A DNA stretch of 64,000 nt from Streptomyces pseudovenezuelae (GTDB lineage Bacteria; Actinomycetota; Actinomycetes; Streptomycetales; Streptomycetaceae), in the NCBI RefSeq assembly GCF_001513955.1, contig NZ_KQ948150.1, positions 124,001 to 188,000 on the forward strand, given 5' to 3'. Below, one piece after another: positions 17,750-26,796 of the stretch. Made by a program: the position numbers and the translations under genes. The notes beneath the pieces were generated by a model that worked only from the letters and a program-made list of their open reading frames with translations, had not been told where the DNA came from and did no database searches. Within the stretch, counting starts at the first letter, position 1; every line of letters begins with the position of its first letter.

Positions 17750-17768
17750 GGTAGGAAACATTCCTAAC
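17750..17768 (+). promoter_or_regulatory. csn-type palindromic operator
   Basis: A palindrome of TAGGAA, ACA, TTCCTA at 17752-17766 lies 50 bases before the chitosanase start. It resembles the csn box bound by the ROK-family repressor CsnR upstream of Streptomyces chitosanase genes (from memory). CsnR is not encoded in this window. Confidence 0.65.
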
Positions 17769-17817
17769 AATCAGGTCTGGACCAACTCTCCACCCCCCAC
17801 CTCCACTTGGAGCCCCC

Positions 17818-18651
17818 GTGGAACCTGACACAGTGCACCCGGCCGCCCACCCGACCCGCCGCACCCTCCTCGCTCTCATGGGAGCGGCGACCTGCGCCGG
17901 CCTGCTCGGCTCCGTGCCCGCCGCGGCGGCGCCCGCGGCCGCACCGGGCCTCGACGACCCCGCGAAGAAGGAGATCGCCATGAAGCTGGTGTCGAGCGCG
18001 GAGAACTCCTCGCTCGACTGGAAGGCGCAGTACCGGTACATCGAGGACATAGGTGACGGCCGCGGGTACACCGCCGGCATCATCGGCTTCTGCTCCGGCA
18101 CCGGAGACATGCTCGACCTCGTCCAGCTGTACGCCGACCGCAAGCCCGGCAACGTCCTCGCCAAGTACCTGCCGGCCCTGCGCCGCGTCGACGGCACCGA
18201 CTCCCACGACGGCCTGGACCCGAACTTCCCCGGCGACTGGCGCAAGGCCGCCCAGGACACGGCGTTCCAGCAGGCGCAGAACGACGAACGCGACCGCGTC
18301 TACTTCAACCCCGCCGTCCGGCAGGGCAAGACGGACGGGCTGCGCGCACTCGGCCAGTTCGCCTACTACGACGCCATCGTCATGCACGGTGACGGCGGCG
18401 ACGCGACGAGCTTCAGCAGCATCCGCCGCAGGGCCCTGCGTCAGGCCAAACCCCCGGCCCAGGGCGGCAACGAGACCACGTACCTGAACGCCTTCCTCGA
18501 CGCACGGGTGTGGGCGATGAAACAGGAGGAGGCACACAGCGACACCAGTCGGGTCGACACCGCCCAGCGCGTCTTCCTGCGCCAGGGCAACCTCGACCTG
18601 AACCCGCCCCTGGACTGGAAGGTCTACGGCGACAGTTACCACATCGGCTGA
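17818..18651 (+). CDS. csn: Secreted GH46 chitosanase
   Basis: 277 residues from GTG 17818. The signal has a twin-arginine-like TRRTLLALMG followed by a hydrophobic segment and AAAAP, so Tat export is likely. The mature enzyme has the GH46 core. Glu62 in SSAENSSLDW is the expected acid, and Asp80 in EDIGDGRGYT the base; their 18-residue spacing equals that in the well-studied N174 enzyme. AGIIGFCSGTGDM, DERDRVYFNPA and YDAIVMHG are also family segments. It hydrolyses chitosan outside the cell. A csn-type operator lies upstream and a strong hairpin follows the stop. Confidence 0.95.
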   Translation: MEPDTVHPAAHPTRRTLLALMGAATCAGLLGSVPAAAAPAAAPGLDDPAKKEIAMKLVSSAENSSLDWKAQYRYIEDIGDGRGYTAGIIGFCSGTGDMLDLVQLYADRKPGNVLAKYLPALRRVDGTDSHDGLDPNFPGDWRKAAQDTAFQQAQNDERDRVYFNPAVRQGKTDGLRALGQFAYYDAIVMHGDGGDATSFSSIRRRALRQAKPPAQGGNETTYLNAFLDARVWAMKQEEAHSDTSRVDTAQRVFLRQGNLDLNPPLDWKVYGDSYHIG

Positions 18652-18662
18652 CGGACAGGAGG

Positions 18663-18690
18663 CGGCCCGGTGCGTCACGGCACCGGGCCG
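18663..18690 (+). terminator. Strong hairpin terminator after chitosanase gene
   Basis: A perfect 11-bp stem, CGGCCCGGTGC (18663-18673) with GCACCGGGCCG (18680-18690), around a six-base loop, starts 12 bases after the stop. There is no U tract. Confidence 0.8.
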
Positions 18691-18752
18691 TTCGCCGGTC
18701 CCGGACAGCGCGCCGACGACGCCGTGCGGTGAAAACGCTCTCGGCGGAGCGT

Positions 18753-18777
18753 GTTTGCCGTCGGAGCGAGCGGTAAC
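18753..18777 (+). promoter_or_regulatory. SigB-like stress promoter
   Basis: GTTT at 18753-18756 and GGTAAC at 18772-18777, 15 bp apart, resemble the Streptomyces SigB-type consensus (GTTT, then GGGTAA/T). A start about 8-10 bases after the -10 would fall at or near ATG 18787, giving a leaderless message. Confidence 0.45.
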
Positions 18778-18786
18778 GCGATGTCC

Positions 18787-19215
18787 ATGAGTGAATCGAA
18801 CGAGCAGACGAACCAAGATTCCGCGAACACCCGGACCGCCGCGGCGAAGGCCCGGCGGACCACGGCGAAGGCCACCGCCCCCGCCGGCAAGGCGGCGAAC
18901 AAGGCCGCCGCGAAGACGGATGACGCCGCGTCAGCGGGCAAGCAGGTGACGGAGCGCACGGCCAAGGCAGCCACCGGGGCCGCGCAGACCGCGGCCAAGA
19001 GCGTGGAGGCCGGCCGGCAGACCGTCATCGCCGCCTCCGGACAGGCGGCGGCCGTCGCCAAGACGGCCTGGACGGTGATCGCCCAGCGCAAGCTCATCGC
19101 GGCGGGCGTGGGCGCGGGCCTCACCGCGCTGACCGCCACGTCCTACGCCGTCGGCCGACGCACCGGACGTCACACGCAGGGTCCGATCACCCGCCTGACC
19201 GGCGGTCGGATCTGA
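18787..19215 (+). CDS. Lys/Ala-rich histone-H1-like protein with C-terminal hydrophobic helix
   Basis: 142 residues (MSESNEQTNQD). Residues 15-100 are built from Ala, Lys and Thr in AxK-type repeats like the tails of bacterial H1-like proteins. Near 105-125 there is a hydrophobic helix (LIAAGVGAGLTALTATSYAV) followed by a basic tail. It might be a membrane-tethered DNA- or polymer-binding protein. No good ribosome site precedes the ATG, but a SigB-like promoter is placed for a leaderless start. ATG 18781 is the alternative. Confidence 0.65.
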   Translation: MSESNEQTNQDSANTRTAAAKARRTTAKATAPAGKAANKAAAKTDDAASAGKQVTERTAKAATGAAQTAAKSVEAGRQTVIAASGQAAAVAKTAWTVIAQRKLIAAGVGAGLTALTATSYAVGRRTGRHTQGPITRLTGGRI

Positions 19216-19272
19216 CGGGGCAATGGCGGGCCCGGAGGGATTCCTTCGCGGCGGGGGCGTACCGGCTCCTCG

Positions 19273-19947
19273 TCACCGTTCCTGCGACAGCAGGTCGTTG
19301 AGACGGGCGCCCGCCGCCCACCGCCGCAGGGCGGATCCGTCGAGCAGGCGGATCGTCCGCTCCCGGTGCGCCCACCGGATGTCGCGGGCGGTGAAGACCC
19401 CGCGATGCACGACCAGACGCAGCGGCGACCCCTGGTCCCCGCGGTGCGGGTGGGGATGCGGCACATCCTCGTCGGGGAGGGGTTCCGCCACCGGCCGGAA
19501 GGCCACGTCGATGCGGCGCCCGGCCGCGTCCCGGGCGCACAGGCGCGGCCGGTCCGGCGCGGGCACCAGCCGCACCCGCCACCCGTCCCGCCGCAGCATC
19601 CGGGCCACCGCCATTGCCAGCTGCTGGGTGTCGAGTTCGAGCAGCTCGTCCGCGGTGTAGTACCCCAGACGACGGCGAGCGCCGGGACGCCCGTGCCGTA
19701 CGACGGCCGTGACGATCACGGTCAGCAGGACGACACCGGCGACCGGGACGCCGATTCCGGCGGCGCGGTACCCCGCGGCGAGCACGGCCGCCAGCGCGCA
19801 CACGGCCACCAGGACACCGGCGAAGGCGGGCAGCACATCACGCAGCCCAGGGCCGTAGCGCCCCTGGTCCCGCAGGGCGCGCACGACGTGCCGGTTCCGC
19901 GATCGGCGCGAGGGGGAGCGTTCGGACGTCCACGGTAGGCGTGCCAC
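19273..19947 (-). CDS. Membrane protein with restriction-endonuclease-like C-terminal domain
   Basis: About 224 residues from a GTG (VARLPWTSERS) placed after GGGGAGGG. An Arg-rich N-terminus precedes two membrane helices near 40-85. The rest is soluble: a DELLELDTQQLAMAVARMLRRDGWRVR helix-strand unit, then ARDAAGRRIDVAFRP, which recalls Mrr-like restriction-endonuclease folds. The usual D-(x)n-ExK core is not clearly complete, so nuclease activity is doubtful. It converges with the histone-like gene. Confidence 0.6.
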   Translation of the reverse strand: MARLPWTSERSPSRRSRNRHVVRALRDQGRYGPGLRDVLPAFAGVLVAVCALAAVLAAGYRAAGIGVPVAGVVLLTVIVTAVVRHGRPGARRRLGYYTADELLELDTQQLAMAVARMLRRDGWRVRLVPAPDRPRLCARDAAGRRIDVAFRPVAEPLPDEDVPHPHPHRGDQGSPLRLVVHRGVFTARDIRWAHRERTIRLLDGSALRRWAAGARLNDLLSQER

Positions 19948-20313
19948 AGCCCCAGCCCTCCCCATGCCGCCGGTCCGCACCCGTCACTTCACGGATACCC
20001 AGCGCGCCGCCAAGTGCCGTGCGCGCGGGGGGAATTCGGCCATGTTCACCCAGCGCACGGAAGCGTCAGGGGGCGCGTCGGACAGCGCGGGGACGCCCCC
20101 CGTCCCCGGGTGTCACGACCTCGCACGGAGGCCTCCGCAGGCAGGGGCGTGGCACGGTTCCGCGCCGCTCTCCGTGCCGACCCGGTTGCGCGTGCTCGCT
20201 CACAGGCGAGGCTGGATACATGGGCACCGGGGCACCCGGGAAGGACAGGACGGCCGAGTGGACACGCCACGGACCGGCAGCGACCGGCGGCCGACCGGCG
20301 AGGAGAGGAAGAC
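19948..20313. other. Intergenic stretch, no gene seen
   Basis: The 366 bases between the divergent membrane-protein gene and the PAS-GAF-PP2C gene hold open frames but none with a ribosome site or family features. CTCGC/GCGAG flanking six bases near 20195-20210 could form a small hairpin. The promoters of both flanking genes are presumably here. Confidence 0.4.
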
Positions 20314-22032
20314 ATGGCAGGGGCGGAGGACACGGGGGGCCTCGGGAGACGACCCCCGACAGCACCCGACACGGGGCTCACCAGAGCCCTGGAAGCCATC
20401 GGGACCGCGGCCTACGTCGTCGACGCGGAGGGCCACGTCATCGCCGTGAACACCCACGCCCAACAGCTCCTGGGCCGCCCCGCCGAGGCGTTCCTCGGCC
20501 ACGACGCGCACGACCTGCTGCACCGGGACGCCCACGGCCACCCGCTGCCCCGCAGCCGGTGCAGCATGCGGCAGGCCTTCCACGCCGGGTGCACCGCCCA
20601 GGCCGCCGGGGACCACTTCGAGTGCGGTGACGGCTCGCTGCTGCCGGTCTCGTGGCTGATCACGCCGTACTGCGTGGACGGCCGGGAAGCGGGCACGCTC
20701 GTGCTCGTGCACGCCCGGCGGCCACCGGAGACCGACGGTCGGCCGGAGGAGGCGGCCGAGCCTATGCCGGAACTCGAGCGCCTGGCCCTGCTGGCCGAGA
20801 CCACCACCCGGCTGACGTCCACGCTCGACGTCGAGGAGACACTGCGGCGGCTGGTGGCCCTGGTGGTGCCCCGGCTGGCGGACTGGGCCGTCGTCGACCT
20901 GATCACCGAGCGCGACGAGGTGTGGCGTACCGCGGTCGTCCACGCCGAGGGCGACGCCCTGGTGCGCCACGAGGACCTTCAGGGACCGATGCCGCCGGTC
21001 CCGGAGGAGTCGCCGATGCCCCTGTCCCGGGCCCTGCGCGGGGTCGCCTCCGCTCTGGCCGGCCCGCAGACCTACCAGCGCGCCCCGGACTCCGGGATCG
21101 CGGTGGAACAGCGCCGCCTGTTCGAGGCCACCGGTATCCGCTCCGCCGCCATCGCCCCCATCCGCAGCACCCGCGCCGTCCTGGGCGCCCTGACCCTGGG
21201 CCGGGCCGAGGACCCGGTGGACTTCACCACCGTCGACCTCCCGCTGATCGAGGACATCGCCCGCCGGGCCGGCCTGGCCCTGGACAACGCGCGTCTCTAC
21301 CAGCGTCAGCGCAAGGTCGCCGAGACCATGCAGAACCACCTGCTGCCCCAGATGCCCCGGGTGCCCGGGCTGCAGATGACGGCCCGCTATCTGCCCGCGC
21401 CCGACGCCTCCCAGGTCGGCGGCGACTGGTACGACGCCTTCACCCTCTCCGACGGCGCCACCGCGCTGGCGGTCGGAGACGTCGTGGGCCACGACCTGGA
21501 GGCCGCGGCCGGCATGGCACAACTGCGCAACATGCTCCGCGCCTACGCCTGGGCCCACCAGGAACCGCCGAGCCGGATCGTCGCCCGGCTCGACGCGGCG
21601 GTCATGCACATCACCGACGTCACCATGGCCACCATGATCTTCGCCCGGATAGAGGAGCGGGACGACGGCCACTGGGAACTGACGTGGACCAACGCCGGTC
21701 ACCCGCCACCCCTCCTGATCAGCCACGACGGCCTGGCCCGCTACCTCACCGACGGCCACGGCATCCTCCTGGGCACTGGAGTCGGCGCAGCCCGCACCGA
21801 CGCGAGCGCGGTGCTGCCGCCCGGCTCCACGCTGCTGCTGTACACCGACGGCCTGATCGAGGCAGTGGGCCGTTCCCTGGACGAGGGGCTGCGGAACCTG
21901 CGCCGGCACGCCGCCGCCCTCGCCCACCGTCCGCTGGCCTCCTTCACCGATCAGGTGCTGCGTCGGGTGCGGCACATCCGCAACGACGACGACGTCGCCC
22001 TGCTCGCCGTACGGGCGCCCGGCAGAACATGA
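20314..22032 (+). CDS. PAS-GAF-SpoIIE (PP2C) phosphatase
   Basis: 572 residues starting MAGAEDTGG after AGGAGAGGA. A PAS domain at about 22-135 (YVVDAEGHVIAVN, LLGRPAEAFLG) is followed by GAF at about 165-335. The PP2C/SpoIIE domain from about 355 has QVGGDWYDAF, VGDVVGHDLEAAAGM, WTNAGHPPPLL and YTDGLIE. These proteins usually dephosphorylate anti-sigma antagonists and thereby free a stress sigma factor. No sigma or anti-sigma gene is adjacent, so the partner must be elsewhere, for example the STAS protein at 43 kb. Confidence 0.9.
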   Translation: MAGAEDTGGLGRRPPTAPDTGLTRALEAIGTAAYVVDAEGHVIAVNTHAQQLLGRPAEAFLGHDAHDLLHRDAHGHPLPRSRCSMRQAFHAGCTAQAAGDHFECGDGSLLPVSWLITPYCVDGREAGTLVLVHARRPPETDGRPEEAAEPMPELERLALLAETTTRLTSTLDVEETLRRLVALVVPRLADWAVVDLITERDEVWRTAVVHAEGDALVRHEDLQGPMPPVPEESPMPLSRALRGVASALAGPQTYQRAPDSGIAVEQRRLFEATGIRSAAIAPIRSTRAVLGALTLGRAEDPVDFTTVDLPLIEDIARRAGLALDNARLYQRQRKVAETMQNHLLPQMPRVPGLQMTARYLPAPDASQVGGDWYDAFTLSDGATALAVGDVVGHDLEAAAGMAQLRNMLRAYAWAHQEPPSRIVARLDAAVMHITDVTMATMIFARIEERDDGHWELTWTNAGHPPPLLISHDGLARYLTDGHGILLGTGVGAARTDASAVLPPGSTLLLYTDGLIEAVGRSLDEGLRNLRRHAAALAHRPLASFTDQVLRRVRHIRNDDDVALLAVRAPGRT

Positions 22033-22185
22033 TCCGGACCGCCGGCCCGGCACCCGCACCGGACGCTCGCGCCGACCCCCCGCGCCACCTCGGCGCCCCC
22101 TGACCGTGATAGACAACGCCGGTGGGCCCGAGGGCCGTTTGTGCCCCGCATCCGGGCGACCGCTCGACAACAGGACTTGGTGCCA

Positions 22186-23304
22186 GTGATTCTGAAGACC
22201 TTTCGCTGGGCGTTCGCGGTCACCGCGCTCGGCCTGGCCGCAGGAGTGCTGTACGACGGCTGGGCCGCGTTCGGCATCGTGGCGATCCTGGCCGTGCTGG
22301 AGATCTCGCTGTCGTTCGACAACGCGGTGGTCAACGCCGGAATCCTGAAGAAGATGAACGCCTTCTGGCAGAAGATCTTCCTCACGGTCGGCGTCCTGAT
22401 CGCCGTGTTCGGCATGCGGCTGGTCTTCCCGGTCGTGATCGTCGCGATCACGGCGAAACTCAATCCGTACGACGCGGTCCAGCTCGCCTTGACCGACAAG
22501 GACCGCTACCAGCAGCTGGTCACCGACGCGCACCCGGCGATCGCCGCGTTCGGTGGCATGTTCCTGCTGATGATCTTCCTGGACTTCATCTTCGAGGACC
22601 GGGACATCCAGTGGCTGCGCTGGATCGAGCGGCCGCTGGCCAAGCTCGGCAAGGTCGACATGCTGGCGGTCTGCATCGCGCTGATCGTCCTGCTGATCAC
22701 GGCCTTCACCTTCGCCACCCACGCCCACCAGCACGGCGGCGCGCACGCCGACAAGGCACAGACCGTCCTGATCTCCGGCATCGCCGGCCTGATCACCTAC
22801 ATGGTCGTCGGCGGCCTCTCCGGCTACTTCGCGAACAGGCTGGAGGACGAGGAGGAACGCGAAGCGGCCGAACGCTCCGGCGGGACCGGCTCGCCGGTCA
22901 AACTGGCGGGCCAGGCCGCGTTCTTCATGTTCCTCTACCTGGAGGTCCTCGACGCCTCGTTCTCCTTCGACGGCGTGATCGGCGCGTTCGCCATCACCAA
23001 CGACATCGTCCTGATGGCGCTGGGCCTGGGCATCGGCGCGATGTACGTCCGGTCCCTGACCGTGTACCTGGTCCGCCAGGGCACCCTGGACGACTACGTC
23101 TACCTGGAGCACGGCGCCCACTACGCGATCGGCGCCCTCGCGGTGATCCTCATGGTCACCATCCAGTACCAGATCAACGAGATCATCACCGGCCTCGTCG
23201 GCGTGGTCCTCATCGGCTGGTCCTTCTGGTCCTCCGTGCGCCGCAACAAGCAGCTCGGCGCGACCGAGGGAGCGACGGAGACGGACTCGGTCACCGTGCC
23301 GTAG
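22186..23304 (+). CDS. DUF475 / TerC-like integral membrane protein
   Basis: 372 residues from GTG 22186 (VILKTFRWAF), with AGGA ten bases upstream. It has about nine membrane helices. The duplicated acidic motifs EISLSFDNAVVNAG and EVLDASFSFDGVIGAF are the paired metal-site signatures of the TerC/DUF475 group, and a His-rich loop (THAHQHGGAHADK) lies between them. TerC-like proteins are linked to metal-ion export and tellurite or envelope stress. It is probably a single-gene unit after the phosphatase. Confidence 0.88.
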   Translation: MILKTFRWAFAVTALGLAAGVLYDGWAAFGIVAILAVLEISLSFDNAVVNAGILKKMNAFWQKIFLTVGVLIAVFGMRLVFPVVIVAITAKLNPYDAVQLALTDKDRYQQLVTDAHPAIAAFGGMFLLMIFLDFIFEDRDIQWLRWIERPLAKLGKVDMLAVCIALIVLLITAFTFATHAHQHGGAHADKAQTVLISGIAGLITYMVVGGLSGYFANRLEDEEEREAAERSGGTGSPVKLAGQAAFFMFLYLEVLDASFSFDGVIGAFAITNDIVLMALGLGIGAMYVRSLTVYLVRQGTLDDYVYLEHGAHYAIGALAVILMVTIQYQINEIITGLVGVVLIGWSFWSSVRRNKQLGATEGATETDSVTVP

Positions 23305-23385
23305 GCCCGAAGCGGGCCGCCCTCGCCGCGGGCCCCGCCGTCCGCCTCTGCCATGCCCACGGCGAACGGGGGCATCCGACGGGGT

Positions 23386-24150
23386 ATGAAGGCGATGCCG
23401 ACACGGCGCGTGACGCGCCTGATGGTGGTGCTGGCGCTGCTGCCCCTCGCCGGGGCGTGCAGCGACGATCACGACGGGGCGTCCGGCGGCCCGCCGGCGG
23501 GGGGAGCTCTCCGTGTCGCGGGCTCCGGCGAACAGGTGGTGATCGCCACCGACAACGGCCTGCGGCTGCGCCCGGCCGACGGCCGGGGCGTCACCGTCGA
23601 CGACCGCGTCGACGAGCACTGGTCCCATCACGGGAAGGTGTGGACGCTCGACCTGTCCTGCGCCCACCGGACCACGGGCGCGGAGGCCTGTCCCCGGATG
23701 CCGTACGTGGAGATCCCCGACGGCGTGAGCGTCACGGCCACCGCCCGCAACGCCGGCGTCGACGTGGCGGGTGTCGCCGCCGCGCTGGACGTCACGACCG
23801 TCAACGGCGATGTGACGGTGACCCGTTCCGGACGCGACGACGCCGACGTACGGCTGTCCACCCGCAACGGCTCGGTGCGCGCGACGAGCGTCGAGGCCCG
23901 GCGGGTGCACGCGGCCACCACGAACGGCGACGTCGTCGTCGGATGTGCCGCGGCCCCGTCGGGCCTCAGCGCGGCGACCGTCAACGGCTCGGTCGACGTC
24001 ACCGTGCCCCACGACAGCCCGCCCTACCGGGTCAGCGCGTCCACCGACAACGGCCGCACCAGTGTGGCCGTCCCCGTACGGGACGCCGACCGGACCCACA
24101 GCATGACGCTGACCACGGTCAACGGGGATGTCGAAGCCCGCCGGGACTGA
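23386..24150 (+). CDS. Lipoprotein with DUF4097-like beta-repeat domain
   Basis: 254 residues from ATG 23386. The N-terminus is a lipoprotein signal with lipobox LAGAC. After a Gly/Ser linker, the mature part has repeated strand-turn units ending in NGD or NGS (TVNGDVTV, TRNGSVRA, TTNGDVVV, TVNGSVDV, TVNGDVEA), as in DUF4097 adhesin-like beta solenoids. Two Cys (in LSCAHR and EACPR) may form a disulfide. It should sit on the outer face of the membrane. Function unknown. Confidence 0.8.
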   Translation: MKAMPTRRVTRLMVVLALLPLAGACSDDHDGASGGPPAGGALRVAGSGEQVVIATDNGLRLRPADGRGVTVDDRVDEHWSHHGKVWTLDLSCAHRTTGAEACPRMPYVEIPDGVSVTATARNAGVDVAGVAAALDVTTVNGDVTVTRSGRDDADVRLSTRNGSVRATSVEARRVHAATTNGDVVVGCAAAPSGLSAATVNGSVDVTVPHDSPPYRVSASTDNGRTSVAVPVRDADRTHSMTLTTVNGDVEARRD

Positions 24151-24381
24151 CCCTTGGCCGGCCTCGGCGGCGAGCGGGGATCGAAGATGTCAGCTCTGGT
24201 TTGAGCTCGTTTCGCCAGGGCAGACGGCGGTTCAGGTGCTTGGGATCACAGGCCCACCGCGGAAGCGGCCCATTGCGGCTCTCTCTTGGTGCGTGCCGCC
24301 GAGGCCTCTCCCGCGACAGTCCGAGTGACGCGGCGGATGCGGACCGCCCTCACTCCCACTGCGCAGACGGAGGATCGAATC

Positions 24382-24612
24382 ATGCTGATGGCCCACCCTG
24401 CCCTTCTCACCGACCTGCTTGAGCGCTACGAGGCGCTGCACGTCCTGCACGCGGAGGACGGCAGCGTCGGAGCGCGTCAGCGTCTCGAGGACGTGTCCTA
24501 CACCCTGTGCATCGCCACGGGCACCCGCGACATCGAGTCCGCCCTGGCCGCGGCCCGTCGCCAGGTGTCCGGCGCCCGCCCCAAGGACGACTCACTGGTG
24601 GCCGGCGCGTGA
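24382..24612 (+). CDS. DUF5133 protein
   Basis: 76 residues (MLMAHPALLTDLLERYEALHVLHAEDG) with GGAGG eight bases upstream. The MLMAHP start, the ERYEAL helix and the VSYTLCIATGTRDIESALAAARRQ segment match the DUF5133 family, which is nearly confined to Streptomyces. Members are often stress-expressed. No biochemical role is known. Confidence 0.85.
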   Translation: MLMAHPALLTDLLERYEALHVLHAEDGSVGARQRLEDVSYTLCIATGTRDIESALAAARRQVSGARPKDDSLVAGA

Positions 24613-24830
24613 CGTGAGCGGCGGGCGCCGACCGGGTACCCGGATGATCCGCCGAACCCCGGCCTGAGGCGGCCCGCTGTGCCAGGGGCCGCCACCCGCG
24701 CCGAGACACGGCCGGCTCACGCGCAGGCGCATCCCCCGCACCAACTCCGCCGTGCACCAGGCCGGCACCGGAGGCGAGAACGACAACATGAGATCGTGGG
24801 GCCACCGATCCTTGAGAGGCGGCCCGAACG

Positions 24831-26180
24831 ATGAACGAGGTGGAGCCGAAGGGCTCCGGCACCGCGGCGCGGACGCTGGCCAGGCTGGCTCTGCTCTGCC
24901 TGGCGGGAGTGGTCGCGGCGGTGGTGGCCGCGGGCCAGTGGCTGCTCCCGCTGCTGGGCCTCGTGGGCCTCGGCCTGGCAGGCGCGGGCATCTGGTGGGC
25001 ACTGGCCCACCGGGGCCTGGCGCGGCTGTGCGGCGCCCTGGTGGCGGTGGCCGCGCCCGTCGCCGTCCTCGTCCTGTACGCGGTGTCCGGCATGTGGCCG
25101 TTCGCGGCGGCGGCCCTGGGCCTGTGGGCGGCCGCCCTGGCCTGTGCCCGAAGCGCACTGCGCCGCCTGCGGGCACCGCGTGCCACACACTCCCGTCCGG
25201 TCCGGCCGCCCCGCAGACCGGTCCTGATCATGAATCCGCTGTCGGGCGGCGGCAAGGTCGTCGAGCACGCACTGGTGGAGCGGGCCGAGGCGCTGGGTGC
25301 CCGGGTGGTGCTGCTCGACGTGGACAACAGCCCCGATCCGGCGGCGCTGGCCCGCCAGGCCCTCGCGGAGGGCGCGGACCTGCTCGGCGTGGCGGGCGGG
25401 GACGGCACCCAGGCCCTGGTGGCGGGCGTGGCCGCGGACCACGACGTGCCGTTCATGGTCCTCGCCGCCGGGACCCGCAACCACTTCGCGATGGACCTCG
25501 GCCTGGACCGCGACGATCCGGCGAGCGGTCTCGAAGCTCTCACGCACGGCGTGGAGATCCGCGTCGATCTGGGCGACGTGGCGGGCCGGCCCTTCGTGAA
25601 CACGGTCTCGTTCGGGACCTACGCGGAGATAGTGCAGCGGCCCGAGTACCGCGACGCCAAGGCCTCCACCACGCTCGACCTGCTGCCGGACCTGCTGGTC
25701 GGCGATGCCGGAGCACAGCTCACCGCCACCGCGGACGGCCGGCGGCTCGACGCCCCGCACGCCCTGCTGGTGAGCAACAACCCCTACGCGCAGGCCGGCC
25801 CGATGGGCGTCGGCCGGAGGTCACGCCTCGACGGCGGCCGACTCGGTGTGATCAGCCTGCGGATCGAGAGCGCGGCACGGGCCGCCGAACTCGCACTGCT
25901 GGGGGAGCGGGCCAGCGGGATCACCGCGTCGACCTCACGCCGAGTGACCGTCGAGGCCGACGCGGAGACGATCCCGGTGGCCGTGGACGGCGAAGCGCTG
26001 CAGCTGCCCCAGCCGGTCGTGTGCACCGTACGCCCGAAGGCCCTGCGGGTGCGGGTACCGAGAAACCGTCCCGGGGCGCCTTACACTGCCCCGTCCGTGG
26101 ACTGGCGCCGTGTGGTGCGCCTCGCCCTCGAACGGACCCCCCTTCCGGCCGTCAAGAACCAGGAGCAGAGCGATGCTTGA
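24831..26180 (+). CDS. Diacylglycerol-kinase-domain protein with N-terminal membrane segment
   Basis: 449 residues. Residues 15-110 contain about three hydrophobic helices. The DAGK catalytic domain begins near 128 with VLIMNPLSGGGKV and has the nucleotide motif GGDGT at 189-193, then AAGTRNHFAMDLG, a motif of lipid kinases related to YegS/DgkB, and a C-terminal beta domain with VAVDGEAL. It likely phosphorylates a lipid alcohol at the membrane. It overlaps the PAP2 gene by eight bases, so kinase and phosphatase are made together. Confidence 0.88.
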   Translation: MNEVEPKGSGTAARTLARLALLCLAGVVAAVVAAGQWLLPLLGLVGLGLAGAGIWWALAHRGLARLCGALVAVAAPVAVLVLYAVSGMWPFAAAALGLWAAALACARSALRRLRAPRATHSRPVRPPRRPVLIMNPLSGGGKVVEHALVERAEALGARVVLLDVDNSPDPAALARQALAEGADLLGVAGGDGTQALVAGVAADHDVPFMVLAAGTRNHFAMDLGLDRDDPASGLEALTHGVEIRVDLGDVAGRPFVNTVSFGTYAEIVQRPEYRDAKASTTLDLLPDLLVGDAGAQLTATADGRRLDAPHALLVSNNPYAQAGPMGVGRRSRLDGGRLGVISLRIESAARAAELALLGERASGITASTSRRVTVEADAETIPVAVDGEALQLPQPVVCTVRPKALRVRVPRNRPGAPYTAPSVDWRRVVRLALERTPLPAVKNQEQSDA

Positions 26181-26778
26181 CCGACCGCAGCACGAACAGC
26201 CGACCTCCCGAGAGCTGTTGCGCGATCTCGCCGCCCTCGACCAGGCGCTGTACGAGGCCGTCACGGTCACCCGGACACCGGCCCTGGACCACGCCCTGCG
26301 GCGGCTGTCGGCCGCGGCGGACCACTCCAAGATCTCGTTCACGATCGCCGGACTGCTCGCCCTGTGCCCCGGCCGGCCCCGGCGCGCCGCCGCCCTCGGC
26401 GTCGCGGCCATCGGTGTCGCCTCGGCGACCGCGAACATGCTCGGCAAGCGTCTGGTGCGCCGGCCCCGGCCGCACCGCGCCGAGGACTCGCCGTTCCCGG
26501 GGCGGCACGTGCCGATGCCCGAGTCCGCGTCCTTCCCCTCGGGGCACACCGCGTCCGCGGTCGCCTTCGCGGCGGCGGTCGGACCCGCGCTGCCCGTCGC
26601 CACGGTGCCGCTGGGCCTGCTGGCCTGCGCGGTGGGCTACTCACGGATCCACACCGGAGTGCACTACCCGGGTGACGTGGTCGCCGGTGCCGTGCTCGGC
26701 ACCGGAGCGGCCGCCGTGGTTCTCGCGGCCGCCGGACGGCAGGGAAGTGGTCTCCGCCCCGTACGGCGGGCCGGCTGA
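26173..26778 (+). CDS. PAP2-family lipid phosphatase
   Basis: 201 residues. The three PAP2 signatures are present: KRLVRRPRPHR, the PSGH motif with His125, and SRIHTGVHYPGDV with the second catalytic His164. Several hydrophobic helices indicate a membrane enzyme that removes phosphate from a lipid or polyprenyl phosphate. AGGAG inside the end of the kinase gene serves as ribosome site. The kinase and phosphatase pair suggests a lipid-phosphate cycle. Confidence 0.9.
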   Translation: MLDRPQHEQPTSRELLRDLAALDQALYEAVTVTRTPALDHALRRLSAAADHSKISFTIAGLLALCPGRPRRAAALGVAAIGVASATANMLGKRLVRRPRPHRAEDSPFPGRHVPMPESASFPSGHTASAVAFAAAVGPALPVATVPLGLLACAVGYSRIHTGVHYPGDVVAGAVLGTGAAAVVLAAAGRQGSGLRPVRRAG

Positions 26779-26796
26779 ACGAGCCTCGGGGGAGCG

